64,000 bases of DNA from DATHAP01 sp963762865 (GCA_963762865.1 CAVXNC010000021.1:394112-458111), one strand, 5' to 3'; numbered from the stretch's first letter, positions 45,872-55,309 are shown. Notes: generated from the letters alone by a model not told the origin. Numbers and translations are program-made.

Positions 45872-47354
45872 TCACTCCCAGGCGAACTCCGGCGGTGTCG
45901 GGTTGCACGCGGCTCGGGCCCTCGCCCGCAGGTCGTCGAGCTCAGTCCGGTAGCCGGGCACGGTCGCCAGGTTGGTGAGCTCGTCGGGGTCGGCCACCTC
46001 GTCGTAGAGCTCCTCCTCGCCGGTCGCGTAGTGGACGAAGGTCCACCGCTGTCCCCGCCAGCCGCAGTAGGCAGGCCGGTCGAGCCGCGGCTCCGGCGGC
46101 GCTTCGAGCACGAAGCCGCCGCGCAGCTGCTCTCCCAGCACGCTGGCTCCGGCCGTGTCCATGCCGGCCCCCGTGACCGCATCGATGGTCGCGGTCACGT
46201 CGACGTTGAGCGCGAGCCGGTTGTCGACGCCATGGGCCGCTACGTGGCCGTCCCACCGCAGCACCATCGGCACCCGGGTCGCCGAGTCGTAGGGGACGGA
46301 CTTGAACAGGATGTGGTGCTCGCCCCAGAGCATCCCGTTGTCCGACATGAACACGATGAGCGTGTTGTCGATGCGACCGCTGCGCTCGAGGGAGTCGACG
46401 ATGTCGCCGACGGCGTCGTCTACGGCGAGCAGCGCCTCCTGCTGGCCACGTTGGACGTGGCGCACCCGCCATGCGGGCACCGGGTCGAGCGCGCGCACCC
46501 AGGCGGGCTTGTCGGACACGTCCTCCGTGATCGCGGCCGATGAGTAGGGCGCTGAGATCGCCACGCAGGGTGTCCCGGTGCCGCGGCGCCGGCAGGTAGG
46601 GAGCGTGTGGGGCGTAGGGCGCGAAGTAGAGGAACAGTCGCTGCTCGGCCGGCGTGGTGTCGAGGAACTGCAAAGCCCGCTGCGCAAGAACGTCGGTGGA
46701 GTAGTCGGCCGGGTCGGAGCCGTGCTCGCTGCCGTCGCTGAGCCGGTAGTCGTAGTAGGCCCCCGACCGGTGCGTCGTACGGAAGGACGTGAAGCTGTCC
46801 CATCCCGGCGGGGTGTAGCCCTCGGGCGACCAGTTGGCGAACGAGTTGAAGTACTTGCCGACCAGGCCGGTGCGGTAGCCGCGCGCGGCCAGCGCAGTGG
46901 CGAGGGTGCGGTCCTCGTTGCCGTCCTCGTGGAAGCGCCACCAGCCACCGGTCGGTCGGGAGTTGGACCACACGCCGGTGTCGTGCGCGAACCGGCCGGT
47001 CAGCAGCGACGCCCGCGACGGGCAGCACAGCGAGGTCGGCACCATCGCGTTGCCGAACGTGGTGCCGCGGTCTACGAGCAGCCGCTGCACCTGCGGCATC
47101 CCGGCCAGGGTGCGGGCCGGCTGGTCATCGGTCAGGATCACGACCACGTCGGGCGGGTCGTCGTCCTGCCCGAGGGTCTCGCCGGCGCTAGGCGCAACGC
47201 CCGCCGCGGAGCCGACCTCCGCTGACGCGCCGGGTGTGGCGACCGGGCCGAGGCTCAGGCCCACCACCGCGGCGAGCACGGAGAGAACAGCGAGCGCGGC
47301 CCAGGTCGCGACCATGTGCGAGCGCGTTCCCCCGACGATGGCCACGCGGTGCAT
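45872..47354 (-). pseudogene. Exported sulfatase with a frameshift
   Basis: The N-terminal frame has an export signal, DVVVILTDDQPARTL with metal ligands, and the formylglycine motif CCPSRASLLTGRF that defines sulfatases. The frame then switches near 46551-46554: PAPRHRDTLRGDL continues as APYSSAAITEDVSDKPAWVRAL in another frame, then IVFMSDNGMLWGEHHILFKS and the C-terminus at 45872. Removing one base from the CTCAGCG stretch joins them. The substrate may be a sulfated sugar or aryl sulfate. It may be a true pseudogene or a sequence error. Confidence 0.83.
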
Positions 47355-47427
47355 TCAACAGGCACCAGATCACGTCGCGACGCGGCTTGACCGAGCCGTG
47401 GCGTGGTCGTGATGGCGCGCCGGCGGG

Positions 47428-47955
47428 TCAGAGGAGGCTGAGCTGCGGCTCCACGTCACCCGCGGACCGCCGCTCGAGCTCGAGCAGGGTGCGCTTGCGG
47501 TCCAGTCCGCCGCCGTAGCCGGTGAGTGACCCGTTGGCGCCGATCACCCGGTGGCAGGGGACGACGATGGAGATCGGGTTGCGGCCGTTGGCCAGCCCGA
47601 CCGCCCGCGAGGCGTTGGGGTTGCCGATCCGGTTGGCCAGCTGCCCGTAGTTGATCGTCTCGGCGTAGGGGATGTCCCGCAGCGTCTCCCACACCCGCAG
47701 CTGGAAGGGGGTCCCCGCTGGCTCGAGCGGCAGGTCGAAGTCGGTGCGCTCGCCGGCGAAGTACTCGCCGAGCTGGCGCACCGCCTCGTCGAGGACGGGG
47801 CTCGGCTCGGTCGACCAGGTGGGGTCGGGCGGCACGTCGAAGAGCAGCCGGGTCAGTGACCTGCCGTTGGTGGTCAGCAGCAGCGGGCCGACCGGGCTGT
47901 CGATCGTGGTCGTCCAGGTTGTCAGGGTGGGACTGGTGGTCGAGGTGCTGGTCAC
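47428..47955 (-). CDS. ogt: Methylated-DNA-[protein]-cysteine S-methyltransferase
   Basis: The suicide enzyme removes methyl groups from O6-methylguanine. The 175-residue protein has the active-site PCHRV motif in ISIVVPCHRVIGANGSLTGYGGGLDRKRTLLELE, preceded by the recognition helix NPNASRAVGLANGRNP. Its GTG start overlaps the upstream Ada-AlkA gene stop (GTGA), making a two-gene repair operon. Confidence 0.96.
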   Translation of the reverse strand: MTSTSTTSPTLTTWTTTIDSPVGPLLLTTNGRSLTRLLFDVPPDPTWSTEPSPVLDEAVRQLGEYFAGERTDFDLPLEPAGTPFQLRVWETLRDIPYAETINYGQLANRIGNPNASRAVGLANGRNPISIVVPCHRVIGANGSLTGYGGGLDRKRTLLELERRSAGDVEPQLSLL

Positions 47956-49421
47956 AGCGTGATCTCCCGGTCGGTGACGAGGTGCCAGAGGTGCATGAGG
48001 GCGTACGACCGCCACGGCGCCCAGGTCTCGCCGCGCGCGGCGGCGGAGCGAGGGTCGCCGGGGGTGCCGAGGCGCTCCAGGCCGCGGCGTACGCCCAGGT
48101 CGGTCGTGAGCAGGACGTCGGGGTCGCCGAGTGCGCGCAGCCGCACGTAGTCGGCGGTCCACGGGCCGATGCCCGGCAGGGCGAGCAGGTCGGCGGTTGT
48201 CGTGTCGCGGTCGGCGCCGGCGTCGAGGTCGATGCGGCCCTCGGCGAGGGCCGTGCACAGCGCGACCAGGGTGCGGCCGCGGCTGCGGGGCATCGGCAGG
48301 GTCTGGGGGTCGACCGCCGCGATCGCCTCGGCCGTGGGGAAGTGGTGGGTGACGGCGCTGCCGTCGGTGCGGGTGACCGGCTTGCCGTACGCCGCCGAGA
48401 GCCGGGCCGCGACCGTGCGGGCGCCGGCGACCGAGACCTGCTGGCCGATCACCGCCCGCACCGCCATCTCGGCGCCGTCGACCGCGCCCGGGACCCGCAC
48501 GCCCGGCCAGGCGGCGACCAGCGGCGCCAGAAGCGGGTCGGCCGCGAGGACCTCGTCGACCGCAGCCGAGTCGGCGTCGAGGTCGAGCAGCCGCCGGACG
48601 CGGGCCACCGCAGGGACCACGTCACGCGGGTCGGCCAGTGACAGCTCGCAGCGGACGTGGTCGCGTCCGTCGTGGAGGGCGACGGTGGCCTCGCCGTGCG
48701 GCAGCAGCATCGCCCGGCGGTAGGTCGTGGCGTCGACCTCCTCGACGCCGGGCACCGCCTTGGTGCCGAGCAGGCGCATGAGCCCTGCGCCGTCGAAGGG
48801 TGGCCGGACAGGCAGCCGCAGCGACAGGTGACCGGGCGACGGTGCCTCGGCTCCCTTGCGCCTCGCGGCCGCCGAGCGGAGCTCGCGGGGGGTCGTCGCG
48901 AAGACGGCCCGGACGGTGTCGTTGAACTGCCGGATGCTGGCGAAGCCGGCCGCGAAGGCCACCTCGGCGAAGGGCATCGCCGTCGTCTCGATGAGCACCC
49001 GCGCCGTGTGGGCACGCTGGGCGCGCGCAAGGGACTGCGCGCCGGCGCCGACCTCGGCGAGCAGGAGCCGGTGCAGCTGCCGGTCGCTGTAGCCGAGCCG
49101 GGCAGCCAGGCCGCTGACGCCGTCGCGGTCGACCGCGCCGTCGGCGATCATCCGCATGGCGCGCCCGACGGTGTCGGAGCGGACGTTCCACTCCGGCGAG
49201 CCGGGGGAGGCGTCGGGGCGGCAGCGGCGGCAGGCCCGGAAGCCGGCCTGCTGGGCGGCCGCCGCCGTCGGGTGGAAGGTGACGTTGCGGCGCTTGGGGG
49301 TGGTCGCGGGGCAGCTGGGCCGGCAGTAGATGCCGGTCGTGGTCACCGCCGTGACGAACCACCCGTCGAAGCGGGGGTCGCGGCTGCTGACGGCGCGGTA
49401 GCACGTCTCGTGGTCGAGCAC
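47952..49421 (-). CDS. Ada regulator fused to AlkA DNA-3-methyladenine glycosylase
   Basis: The 489-residue fusion senses and repairs alkylated DNA. The Ada zinc domain comes first, with cysteines in GIYCRPSC and CRRCRPD that accept methyl groups from phosphotriesters. Then comes an AraC-type helix-turn-helix (VSGLAARLGYSDRQLHRLLLAEVG). The AlkA N-domain and helix-hairpin-helix glycosylase follow (IGQQVSVAGARTVAARL, LLALPGIGPWTADYVRLRALGDPDVLLTTDLGV, with the catalytic aspartate). It likely activates its own operon with ogt after methylation. GTG at 49421 is favoured; 49445 is possible. Confidence 0.93.
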   Translation of the reverse strand: MLDHETCYRAVSSRDPRFDGWFVTAVTTTGIYCRPSCPATTPKRRNVTFHPTAAAAQQAGFRACRRCRPDASPGSPEWNVRSDTVGRAMRMIADGAVDRDGVSGLAARLGYSDRQLHRLLLAEVGAGAQSLARAQRAHTARVLIETTAMPFAEVAFAAGFASIRQFNDTVRAVFATTPRELRSAAARRKGAEAPSPGHLSLRLPVRPPFDGAGLMRLLGTKAVPGVEEVDATTYRRAMLLPHGEATVALHDGRDHVRCELSLADPRDVVPAVARVRRLLDLDADSAAVDEVLAADPLLAPLVAAWPGVRVPGAVDGAEMAVRAVIGQQVSVAGARTVAARLSAAYGKPVTRTDGSAVTHHFPTAEAIAAVDPQTLPMPRSRGRTLVALCTALAEGRIDLDAGADRDTTTADLLALPGIGPWTADYVRLRALGDPDVLLTTDLGVRRGLERLGTPGDPRSAAARGETWAPWRSYALMHLWHLVTDREITL

Positions 49422-49517
49422 GGGACCCAGCCTGCCTCTTCCCACCGACAGTTACTAGCGGGCATCGGACATCACGGTCAGCAGTCCTGGTCAGCGGCCT
49501 GGGCTAGCGTCGGGCGG

Positions 49518-50402
49518 GTGCGGATCGTGTCGCTGCTGCCCTCGGCCACCGAGATCCTCTTCGGCATCGGGGCGGGTGAGCAGGTGGTGGGCGTGACCTT
49601 CGAGTGCGACTTCCCGCCCGAGGCCCGGACCCGGCGGATCGTGTCGACCTCGGCCTTGCCCGAGGGGCTGACCCCGGCGGAGATCGACACCGCGGTGGTC
49701 GAGCGCATGACCGCCGGGGAGGACCTCTACCGGCTCGACGCCGGCGCGCTGGCCGACCTCGACGCCGACCTCGTGGTCACCCAGGACCTGTGCGCCGTCT
49801 GCGCGGTCGACGTCTCGGTGGTGGACGATGCGCTGGCCTACCTGGGCTGCCGCGCCGAGGTCCTGACGCTGGACCCGCTGGACCTCGACGAGGTCCTGGC
49901 CTCGGTCGAGACCCTCGGCAAGGCGACCGGCACCGAGGGGGTCGCCACCGGTCTGGTGCGCTCGCTGCGTCGCCGGCTCGACGCGGTGCGTGCCGCCGTC
50001 GCCGGTCGCGAGCCGGTGCCGGTGATGGTCCTGGAGTGGACCGACCCGCCCTTCACCCCCGGCCACTGGGTGCCCGACATGGTCACCATCGCCGGTGGGC
50101 TTCCGGTCATGGGGAGGAGCGGCCAGCGGTCCGGGCGTACGACGTGGCGGGACGTGGCCGACGCCGGACCCGCCGTGGTGGTCGCCGCGCCCTGCGGATT
50201 CGGGCTGGACGAGTCGGCGCGGCTGGCGCACGACGTCGCCGACCGGGTGCCTGCCGGCGTGCCGTTGTGGGCGGTCGACGCCAACGCGTCCTTCGCGCGA
50301 CCCGGGCCACGGCTCGTCGACGGCATCGAGGCGCTCGCCGCGATCCTGCACCCGGACGCCGGGCTGCCGCTCGAGGAGTCGCTGGCGCGCCGCCTCCGCT
50401 GA
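49518..50402 (+). CDS. BtuF-like corrinoid/iron-siderophore binding protein without signal peptide
   Basis: The 294-residue protein has the class III solute-binding fold of BtuF: RIVSLLPSATEILFGIGAGEQVVGVTFECDFPPEA, DLVVTQDLCAVCAV, and a late VVVAAPCGFGLDESARLAHDV. No signal peptide or lipobox is seen after the GTG start, and no ABC permease is adjacent, so it may act in the cytoplasm. Stand-alone cytoplasmic BtuF-like proteins occur in many bacteria and have no clear role. Confidence 0.82.
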   Translation: MRIVSLLPSATEILFGIGAGEQVVGVTFECDFPPEARTRRIVSTSALPEGLTPAEIDTAVVERMTAGEDLYRLDAGALADLDADLVVTQDLCAVCAVDVSVVDDALAYLGCRAEVLTLDPLDLDEVLASVETLGKATGTEGVATGLVRSLRRRLDAVRAAVAGREPVPVMVLEWTDPPFTPGHWVPDMVTIAGGLPVMGRSGQRSGRTTWRDVADAGPAVVVAAPCGFGLDESARLAHDVADRVPAGVPLWAVDANASFARPGPRLVDGIEALAAILHPDAGLPLEESLARRLR

Positions 50403-50419
50403 CCAGACGTTCGTCGCCG

Positions 50420-50998
50420 TCAGGAGAGGGTTACGCCGGCCGCGCGCATCTCGGCGATCGCGTCGTCGGCGTCGCCGGGGGCGAGCTCGACGAAGCGCGT
50501 CAGGTGCAGCGGCACCACGACCTCGTAGCCGAGCCGGATGCCGTCGAGCGCGGTCTCCTTGACGCAGTAGTCACCGGCGAGACCGGCGATGACGAGGCGC
50601 CGGATGTGGGTGTCGAGCAGCGACTGCAGCTGCGTCGGGGCGGCGATGCCGGACTCCGGGTCGCGCACCGAGAACCCCGAGTAGCCGTCCTCGCCGGACG
50701 TCCCCTTGCGCACCACCGGTCCGTGCACCAGCAGGGCAGGATGCAGCTCGGCACCCCACGTGTCGCCGACGCAGTGGACCGGCCAGATGCCGCCGTCCTT
50801 CTCGAAGTGAGGTGTGGACTCGGGGTGCCAGTCCTGGGTGTAGACGATCGGCGACCCGGCGTTCTGCGCCTCGCCCACCTCGACGCTGATCGGCGCGACG
50901 ACCTCCTCACCACCGCGGATGTAGAGGCTGCCGGACGGGTCGGCGAAGTCGTTCTGCACGTCGGCGACGATCAGGGCGGTCGTCCGGTCGTAGGTCAC
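50420..50998 (-). CDS. pncA: Nicotinamidase
   Basis: PncA converts nicotinamide to nicotinate for NAD salvage and activates the drug pyrazinamide in mycobacteria. The 192-residue isochorismatase-fold protein has the catalytic aspartate in IVADVQNDF, metal ligands in YTQDWHP and the following His, a lysine in VVRKGTSG, and the catalytic cysteine in AGLAGDYCVKETALDG. Its GTG start overlaps the pncB stop (GTGA), so the two salvage steps are coupled. Confidence 0.93.
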   Translation of the reverse strand: MTYDRTTALIVADVQNDFADPSGSLYIRGGEEVVAPISVEVGEAQNAGSPIVYTQDWHPESTPHFEKDGGIWPVHCVGDTWGAELHPALLVHGPVVRKGTSGEDGYSGFSVRDPESGIAAPTQLQSLLDTHIRRLVIAGLAGDYCVKETALDGIRLGYEVVVPLHLTRFVELAPGDADDAIAEMRAAGVTLS

Positions 50999-52296
50999 GT
51001 GGCTCCCTCGTGCACGGTGGGTATCGCGGGCTCGCCCCTCGACAGCGCCAGGCCCTGCCAGGGCAGGGTCGTCAGCACCTGGCGGAGGTGGTCCCGCGAC
51101 TCGGTCAGAGTGGGTCGGTCGAGCACTTCCCCGCTTCGCACGAACGGAACCTGCAAGGTCCGGTCACCGGCCCGCGTGTCCGGGACGCCCTGTGCCCGGA
51201 CGACCTCCTCGGTGGCCGTCCCGGTCGACCGGTGGCGGCGCACGGCGGTCTTGCGCCCGCCGTGGGTCACCTTGTCCTCCGAGCGTTTCGCGACCGACCG
51301 ACCCTCGACCTCGACGAGCTTGTAGATGAAGCCGGCGGTCGGCGCGCCCGAGCCGGTGACGACCGAGGTGCCGACGCCGTAGGCGTCGACCGGCGCCGTC
51401 GCGAGAGCGGCGAGGCCGTGCTCGTCGAGGTCACCCGACAGCACGATCCGCGTGCTCGTGGCGCCGAGCTCGTCGAGCTGCTGGCGGGCCTGGTGGGCGA
51501 GGACGCCCAGGTCGCCGGAGTCGATCCGCACCGCACCGAGGCCCGGGCCGGCGACCTCGATGGCGGTCCGGATGCCCTCGTGGATGTCGTAGGTGTCGAC
51601 CAGGAGCGTGGTGCCCAGCCCCAGCGCGTCGACCTGTGCCCGGAAGGCGTCGGCCTCGGCCTCGTGCAGCAGCGTCCAGGAGTGGGCGGCGGTGCCGGTC
51701 GTGGGGACGCCGTGCCGGTGGCCGGCGGCGAGGTTGGAGGTGAAGGCGAAGCCCGCGAGGTACGCCGCCCGCGCAGCCGCGACGGCAGCATCCTCGTGGG
51801 TACGCCGGGACCCCATCTCGATCAGCGGCCGACCGTCCGCCGCCGTGACCATCCTCGCCGCTGCCGAGGCGACGGCGCTGTCGTGGTTGAGGACGGACAG
51901 CGCCAGCGTCTCGAGGACGACGGCCTCGGCGAAGCTGCCCTCGACGGTGAGCACGGGTGAGCCGGGCAGGAAGACCTCGCCCTCGGCGTAGCCGACCACG
52001 TCCCCGGTGAAGTGGTAGCCGGCGAGCCAGTCGCAGGTCTGCTGGTCGACCACCGCGCGGGCCGCCAGCTCGGCGAGCTCGTCGGTGGCGTACGAGAAGC
52101 TCGCGATCGCCTCGACGAGCCGGCCCGTGCCGGCGACGACGCCGTAGCGCCGTCCCTCGGGGAGCCGCCGGGTGAAGACCTCGAAGACGCACCGCCGATC
52201 GGCCGTCCCGTCGCACAGGGCGGCCTGCAGCATGGTCAGCTCGTAGTGGTCGGTCAGCAGACCCTGCCCTGTCGGGAGACTCTGCTGGACGCCCAC
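50995..52296 (-). CDS. pncB: Nicotinate phosphoribosyltransferase
   Basis: PncB joins nicotinate and PRPP to give nicotinate mononucleotide. The 433-residue protein has the family start GLLTDHYELTMLQAAL, the substrate motif EMGSRRTHEDAAV with the catalytic histidine, LLVDTYDIHEGI, AVRIDSGDLGVLAHQAR and GVGTSVVTGSGAPTAGFIYKLVE. It is divergent from clpS, as Rv1330c is from Rv1331 in M. tuberculosis. The GTG start at 52296 leaves 24 bases to clpS. Confidence 0.95.
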   Translation of the reverse strand: MGVQQSLPTGQGLLTDHYELTMLQAALCDGTADRRCVFEVFTRRLPEGRRYGVVAGTGRLVEAIASFSYATDELAELAARAVVDQQTCDWLAGYHFTGDVVGYAEGEVFLPGSPVLTVEGSFAEAVVLETLALSVLNHDSAVASAAARMVTAADGRPLIEMGSRRTHEDAAVAAARAAYLAGFAFTSNLAAGHRHGVPTTGTAAHSWTLLHEAEADAFRAQVDALGLGTTLLVDTYDIHEGIRTAIEVAGPGLGAVRIDSGDLGVLAHQARQQLDELGATSTRIVLSGDLDEHGLAALATAPVDAYGVGTSVVTGSGAPTAGFIYKLVEVEGRSVAKRSEDKVTHGGRKTAVRRHRSTGTATEEVVRAQGVPDTRAGDRTLQVPFVRSGEVLDRPTLTESRDHLRQVLTTLPWQGLALSRGEPAIPTVHEGAT

Positions 52297-52320
52297 GGTG
52301 GTCAGCCTAGATTGGGCGGC

Positions 52321-52611
52321 ATGTCCGTGGCGCCCATGGAGGTCGAGGAGGCCGACACCGACCAGGTCGTGGTCCCCGACAAGCCGTGGGTGACCATCGT
52401 CTGGAACGACCCGGTGAACCTGATGAGCTACGTCGCCTTCGTCTTCCAGAAGCACTTCGGCTACCCGAAGGAGAAGGCGCACAAGCTGATGCTCGACGTC
52501 CACGAGAAGGGCAAGGCCGTCGTGTCCAACGGCACTCGCGAGGAGATGGAGCGCGATGTCGAGGCGATGCACGGCTACGGCCTGTGGGCCACCATGCAGC
52601 ACGACGAGTAG
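52321..52611 (+). CDS. clpS: ClpS adaptor of the ClpAP/ClpCP protease
   Basis: ClpS delivers N-degron substrates to the Clp protease. The 96-residue protein has VTIVWNDPVNLMSYVAFVFQKHFGYPKEKAHKLMLDVHEKGKAVV, with the asparagine-aspartate pair and hydrophobic pocket that hold the substrate N-terminus. The next gene (DUF2017) follows directly, as in mycobacteria. Confidence 0.95.
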   Translation: MSVAPMEVEEADTDQVVVPDKPWVTIVWNDPVNLMSYVAFVFQKHFGYPKEKAHKLMLDVHEKGKAVVSNGTREEMERDVEAMHGYGLWATMQHDE

Positions 52612-52621
52612 CGGGGCAGGT

Positions 52622-53164
52622 GTGGTCGCGACCTTCCGCAAGGCCCGCCAGGGCGGCTTCTCGGTGACGTTCAACGTCACCGAGGACCGATTGCTGCAGC
52701 ACGTCTTCACCGAGATGCTCGAGCTGCTCGGACCGGCCGACGAGGGCGTCGAGGCCGACCCGCTGGCCGCCGCAGTGGGGATAGGCACCTCGACCGCGGC
52801 ACCGGACGACCCGGCGCTGGCCCGGCTCTTCCCCGACGGCTACACCGACGACGAGGAGGCATCGGCCGACTTCCGGCGCTACACCGAGCCCGGCCTGCGA
52901 GACCAGAAGCGGGCCGCACTGCAGACCGCGGTCGGCATGCTCGGTCACCCGGGGGTGCGGACCCCGGTGTCGACGGAGCAGGCCGAGCAGTGGCTGCGGG
53001 CCCTCAACGACACCCGGTTGGTGCTGGGTCAGCGGCTGGAGGTCGGCGAGGACTGGGACGAGATGCTCGCGATCCTGGCCGACGACGACCCGAGGCTGCC
53101 GCTCTTCTGGGTCTACGACCGCCTGACGTACCTCGAGGAGTCGCTGGTCCAGGCGCTCTGGTGA
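52622..53164 (+). CDS. DUF2017 family protein
   Basis: The 180-residue protein is the actinobacterial DUF2017 family member found next to clpS (Rv1332 in M. tuberculosis). It has FSVTFNVTEDRLLQHVFTEMLELLG and a C-terminal helical part (WLRALNDTRLVLGQRLEVGEDWDEML). Function unknown; conserved linkage suggests a role in regulated proteolysis. GTG at 52622 was chosen. Confidence 0.88.
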   Translation: MVATFRKARQGGFSVTFNVTEDRLLQHVFTEMLELLGPADEGVEADPLAAAVGIGTSTAAPDDPALARLFPDGYTDDEEASADFRRYTEPGLRDQKRAALQTAVGMLGHPGVRTPVSTEQAEQWLRALNDTRLVLGQRLEVGEDWDEMLAILADDDPRLPLFWVYDRLTYLEESLVQALW

Positions 53165-53196
53165 GCGCCTTCCCCCGGCCCGCCTAGGATCAGGGG

Positions 53197-53661
53197 GTGC
53201 TGCGCATCGACCGCGCGACGTACGACCAGATCGTCGCCCACGCCCGCCGGGACCACCCCGACGAGGCGTGCGGCGTGGTCGCAGGACCGGCGGGGACCGA
53301 CCTGCCGGCGCGCTTCGTGCCGATGCTGAACGCGGCGCGGTCGCCCACGTTCTACGAGTTCGACTCCGGCGACCTGCTGCGGCTCTACCGCGAGATGGAC
53401 GACCGCGACGAGGAGCCGGTGGTCATCTACCACTCGCACACGGCGACCGAGGCCTACCCGTCGCGCACCGACATCTCGCTGGCTCAGGAGCCGGGCGCCC
53501 ACTACGTGCTGGTCTCGACCCGTGAGCCGGATCACACCGACGTCCGGTCGTACCGGATCGTGGACGGCGAGGTGACCGAGGAAGAGGTCACCGTGGTCGA
53601 GGCGTTGGCCCAGGAGGCCGCCCCAACCGGTCCAGCCCCCCGTGACGACAGCACGCATTGA
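53197..53661 (+). CDS. mec: JAMM metalloprotease releasing cysteine from CysO
   Basis: Mec is a zinc peptidase that clips the new cysteine from the CysO-cysteine adduct. The JAMM ligand set is complete: Glu23 (DEACG), His79 and His81 (HSHTATEAYPSRTD), Ser89 and Asp92. The 154-residue protein is followed by cysO and cysM, as in mycobacteria (Rv1334-Rv1336). Confidence 0.94.
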   Translation: MLRIDRATYDQIVAHARRDHPDEACGVVAGPAGTDLPARFVPMLNAARSPTFYEFDSGDLLRLYREMDDRDEEPVVIYHSHTATEAYPSRTDISLAQEPGAHYVLVSTREPDHTDVRSYRIVDGEVTEEEVTVVEALAQEAAPTGPAPRDDSTH

Positions 53662-53683
53662 CCAAAGAGGAGTCAGTCCAGCG

Positions 53684-53956
53684 ATGAGCATCGAGGTCCG
53701 GATCCCGACGATCCTGCGGCAGTACACCGGCGGTGAGAAGGCCGTCGAGGGCTCCGGGGGCACGCTCGCCGAGCTGATCGACGACCTGGAGTCGCGGCAT
53801 GCGGGGCTGCGCACCCGGCTGGTGGACGAGAAGGGCCTGCGCCGCTTCGTCAACGTCTACCTCAACGACGAGGACGTCCGCTTCCTCGGCGGCCTCGAGA
53901 CCTCGGTCAAGGACGGCGACAACGTCACCGTGCTGCCGGCGGTCGCGGGAGGGTAG
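53684..53956 (+). CDS. cysO: Sulfur-carrier protein CysO (ubiquitin-like)
   Basis: CysO carries sulfur as a C-terminal thiocarboxylate to CysM for cysteine synthesis. The 90-residue beta-grasp protein ends in AVAGG, the Gly-Gly tail needed for thiocarboxylation. The ATG at 53684 was chosen (MSIEVRIPTILRQYTGG). It lies between mec and cysM. Confidence 0.95.
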   Translation: MSIEVRIPTILRQYTGGEKAVEGSGGTLAELIDDLESRHAGLRTRLVDEKGLRRFVNVYLNDEDVRFLGGLETSVKDGDNVTVLPAVAGG

Positions 53957-53962
53957 GCCCCG

Positions 53963-54910
53963 GTGCGCTACGACTCGCTGCTCGACTCGGTCGGCAACAC
54001 TCCGCTGGTGGGGCTGCCGCGCCTCTCGCCGTCGGACGAGGTGCGGCTGTGGGCCAAGCTCGAGGACCGCAACCCGACCGGGTCGGTGAAGGACCGGCCG
54101 GCGCTGTGGATGGTCGAGCAGGCCGAGAAGTCCGGGCAGCTGCGGCCGGGGTGCACGATCCTCGAGCCGACGTCGGGCAACACCGGCATCTCGCTGGCCA
54201 TGGTGGCCCGGCTCAAGGGCTACCGCCTGGTCTGCGTGATGCCCTCGAACACCTCGGTGGAGCGCCGCCAGCTGCTGGAGATGTGGGGCGCGGAGATCGT
54301 GTCCTCGCCGGCCGAGGGCGGGTCGAACGAGGCAGTGCGGGTAGCCAAGGAGATCGCCGCCGAGCACCCCGACTGGGTGATGCTCTACCAGTACGGCAAC
54401 CCGGCCAACGCCGAGTCGCACTACGCCACGACGGGGCCGGAGATCCTGGCCGACCTGCCGTCGATCACGCACTTCGTGGCCGGTCTCGGGACGACCGGGA
54501 CCCTGATGGGCGTCGGGCGGTTCCTGCGCGAGCACGTGCCCGACGTCGAGATCGTGGCGGCCGAGCCGCGCTACGGCGAGCTGGTCTACGGCCTGCGCAA
54601 CCTCGACGAAGGCTTCGTGCCCGAGCTCTACGACGCGTCGGTGCTGACGTCGCGCTACTCGGTCGGCCCGCGGGACGCGGTGCGTCGGGTGCGCGAGCTG
54701 CTGGACAACGAGGGGCTCTTCGCGGGCTTCTCGACCGGGGCGATCGCCCACGCGGCGCTCGGCATCGCGGCGCGGTGCCACGCGGAAGGCCGGCGTGCCG
54801 ACATCGCCTTCGTCGTCTGTGACGCGGGCTGGAAGTACCTCTCGACCGGCGCCTACGCCGGCACCCTGGACGAGGCCGAGGCCCGCCTCGAGGGTCAGCT
54901 CTGGGCCTGA
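53963..54910 (+). CDS. cysM: O-phosphoserine/CysO-dependent cysteine synthase
   Basis: CysM is a PLP enzyme; its mycobacterial relative uses O-phosphoserine and CysO-thiocarboxylate. The 315-residue protein has the PLP lysine Lys43 in TGSVKDRP, the phosphate loop TSGNTG, and GLGTTGTLMGVGRF. It follows cysO with six bases between. The operon offers cysteine synthesis independent of O-acetylserine; cysDNC at 17-20 kb can supply reduced sulfur. Confidence 0.95.
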   Translation: MRYDSLLDSVGNTPLVGLPRLSPSDEVRLWAKLEDRNPTGSVKDRPALWMVEQAEKSGQLRPGCTILEPTSGNTGISLAMVARLKGYRLVCVMPSNTSVERRQLLEMWGAEIVSSPAEGGSNEAVRVAKEIAAEHPDWVMLYQYGNPANAESHYATTGPEILADLPSITHFVAGLGTTGTLMGVGRFLREHVPDVEIVAAEPRYGELVYGLRNLDEGFVPELYDASVLTSRYSVGPRDAVRRVRELLDNEGLFAGFSTGAIAHAALGIAARCHAEGRRADIAFVVCDAGWKYLSTGAYAGTLDEAEARLEGQLWA

Positions 54911-54919
54911 CGCCGCTCG

Positions 54920-55309
54920 TCAGGCGGGGGGCTCGTCCTCGCCACGTGCCTCGGAGGCCTCGCCCTCGGCCTTGGTGCGGTGCACGGTGTCCGGCGCGTG
55001 GTCGGGCGGTCCGTAGATCGTCAGGAGCCGCACCAGCCCGGACCCGGTGTTGGTGAAGTTGTGCTCCGTCCCGGCAGGCACCACCACGAGGTCGCCGGCC
55101 CCGACGTCGCGCGACTCACCACCCACCTCCGCGCGCACCGAGCCCTCGGTGAAGATCAGCACCTGGTCGTTGTCCGGGTGCACCTCGGCGCCGATGTCCT
55201 CGCCCGCCTGCAGGGTCATCGCGACCACCTGGGTGTGGTCACCGGTCTGCAGCACGGTCCGGAAGTTGTCGTGCTCGGCGGCCGCTTCGCTCATCGTGAT
55301 CTGGAACAT
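54920..55309 (-). CDS. Cupin-domain protein
   Basis: The 129-residue protein is a single cupin barrel (VVAMTLQAGEDIGAEVHPDNDQVLIFTEGSVRAEVGG, then DLVVVPAGTEHNFTNTG). Histidines in VHPDNDQ and TEHNF could bind a metal. The C-terminal tail is acidic. It sits on the opposite strand inside an otherwise colinear set, at the place where M. tuberculosis has a rhomboid protease (Rv1337). Role unknown. Confidence 0.85.
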   Translation of the reverse strand: MFQITMSEAAAEHDNFRTVLQTGDHTQVVAMTLQAGEDIGAEVHPDNDQVLIFTEGSVRAEVGGESRDVGAGDLVVVPAGTEHNFTNTGSGLVRLLTIYGPPDHAPDTVHRTKAEGEASEARGEDEPPA

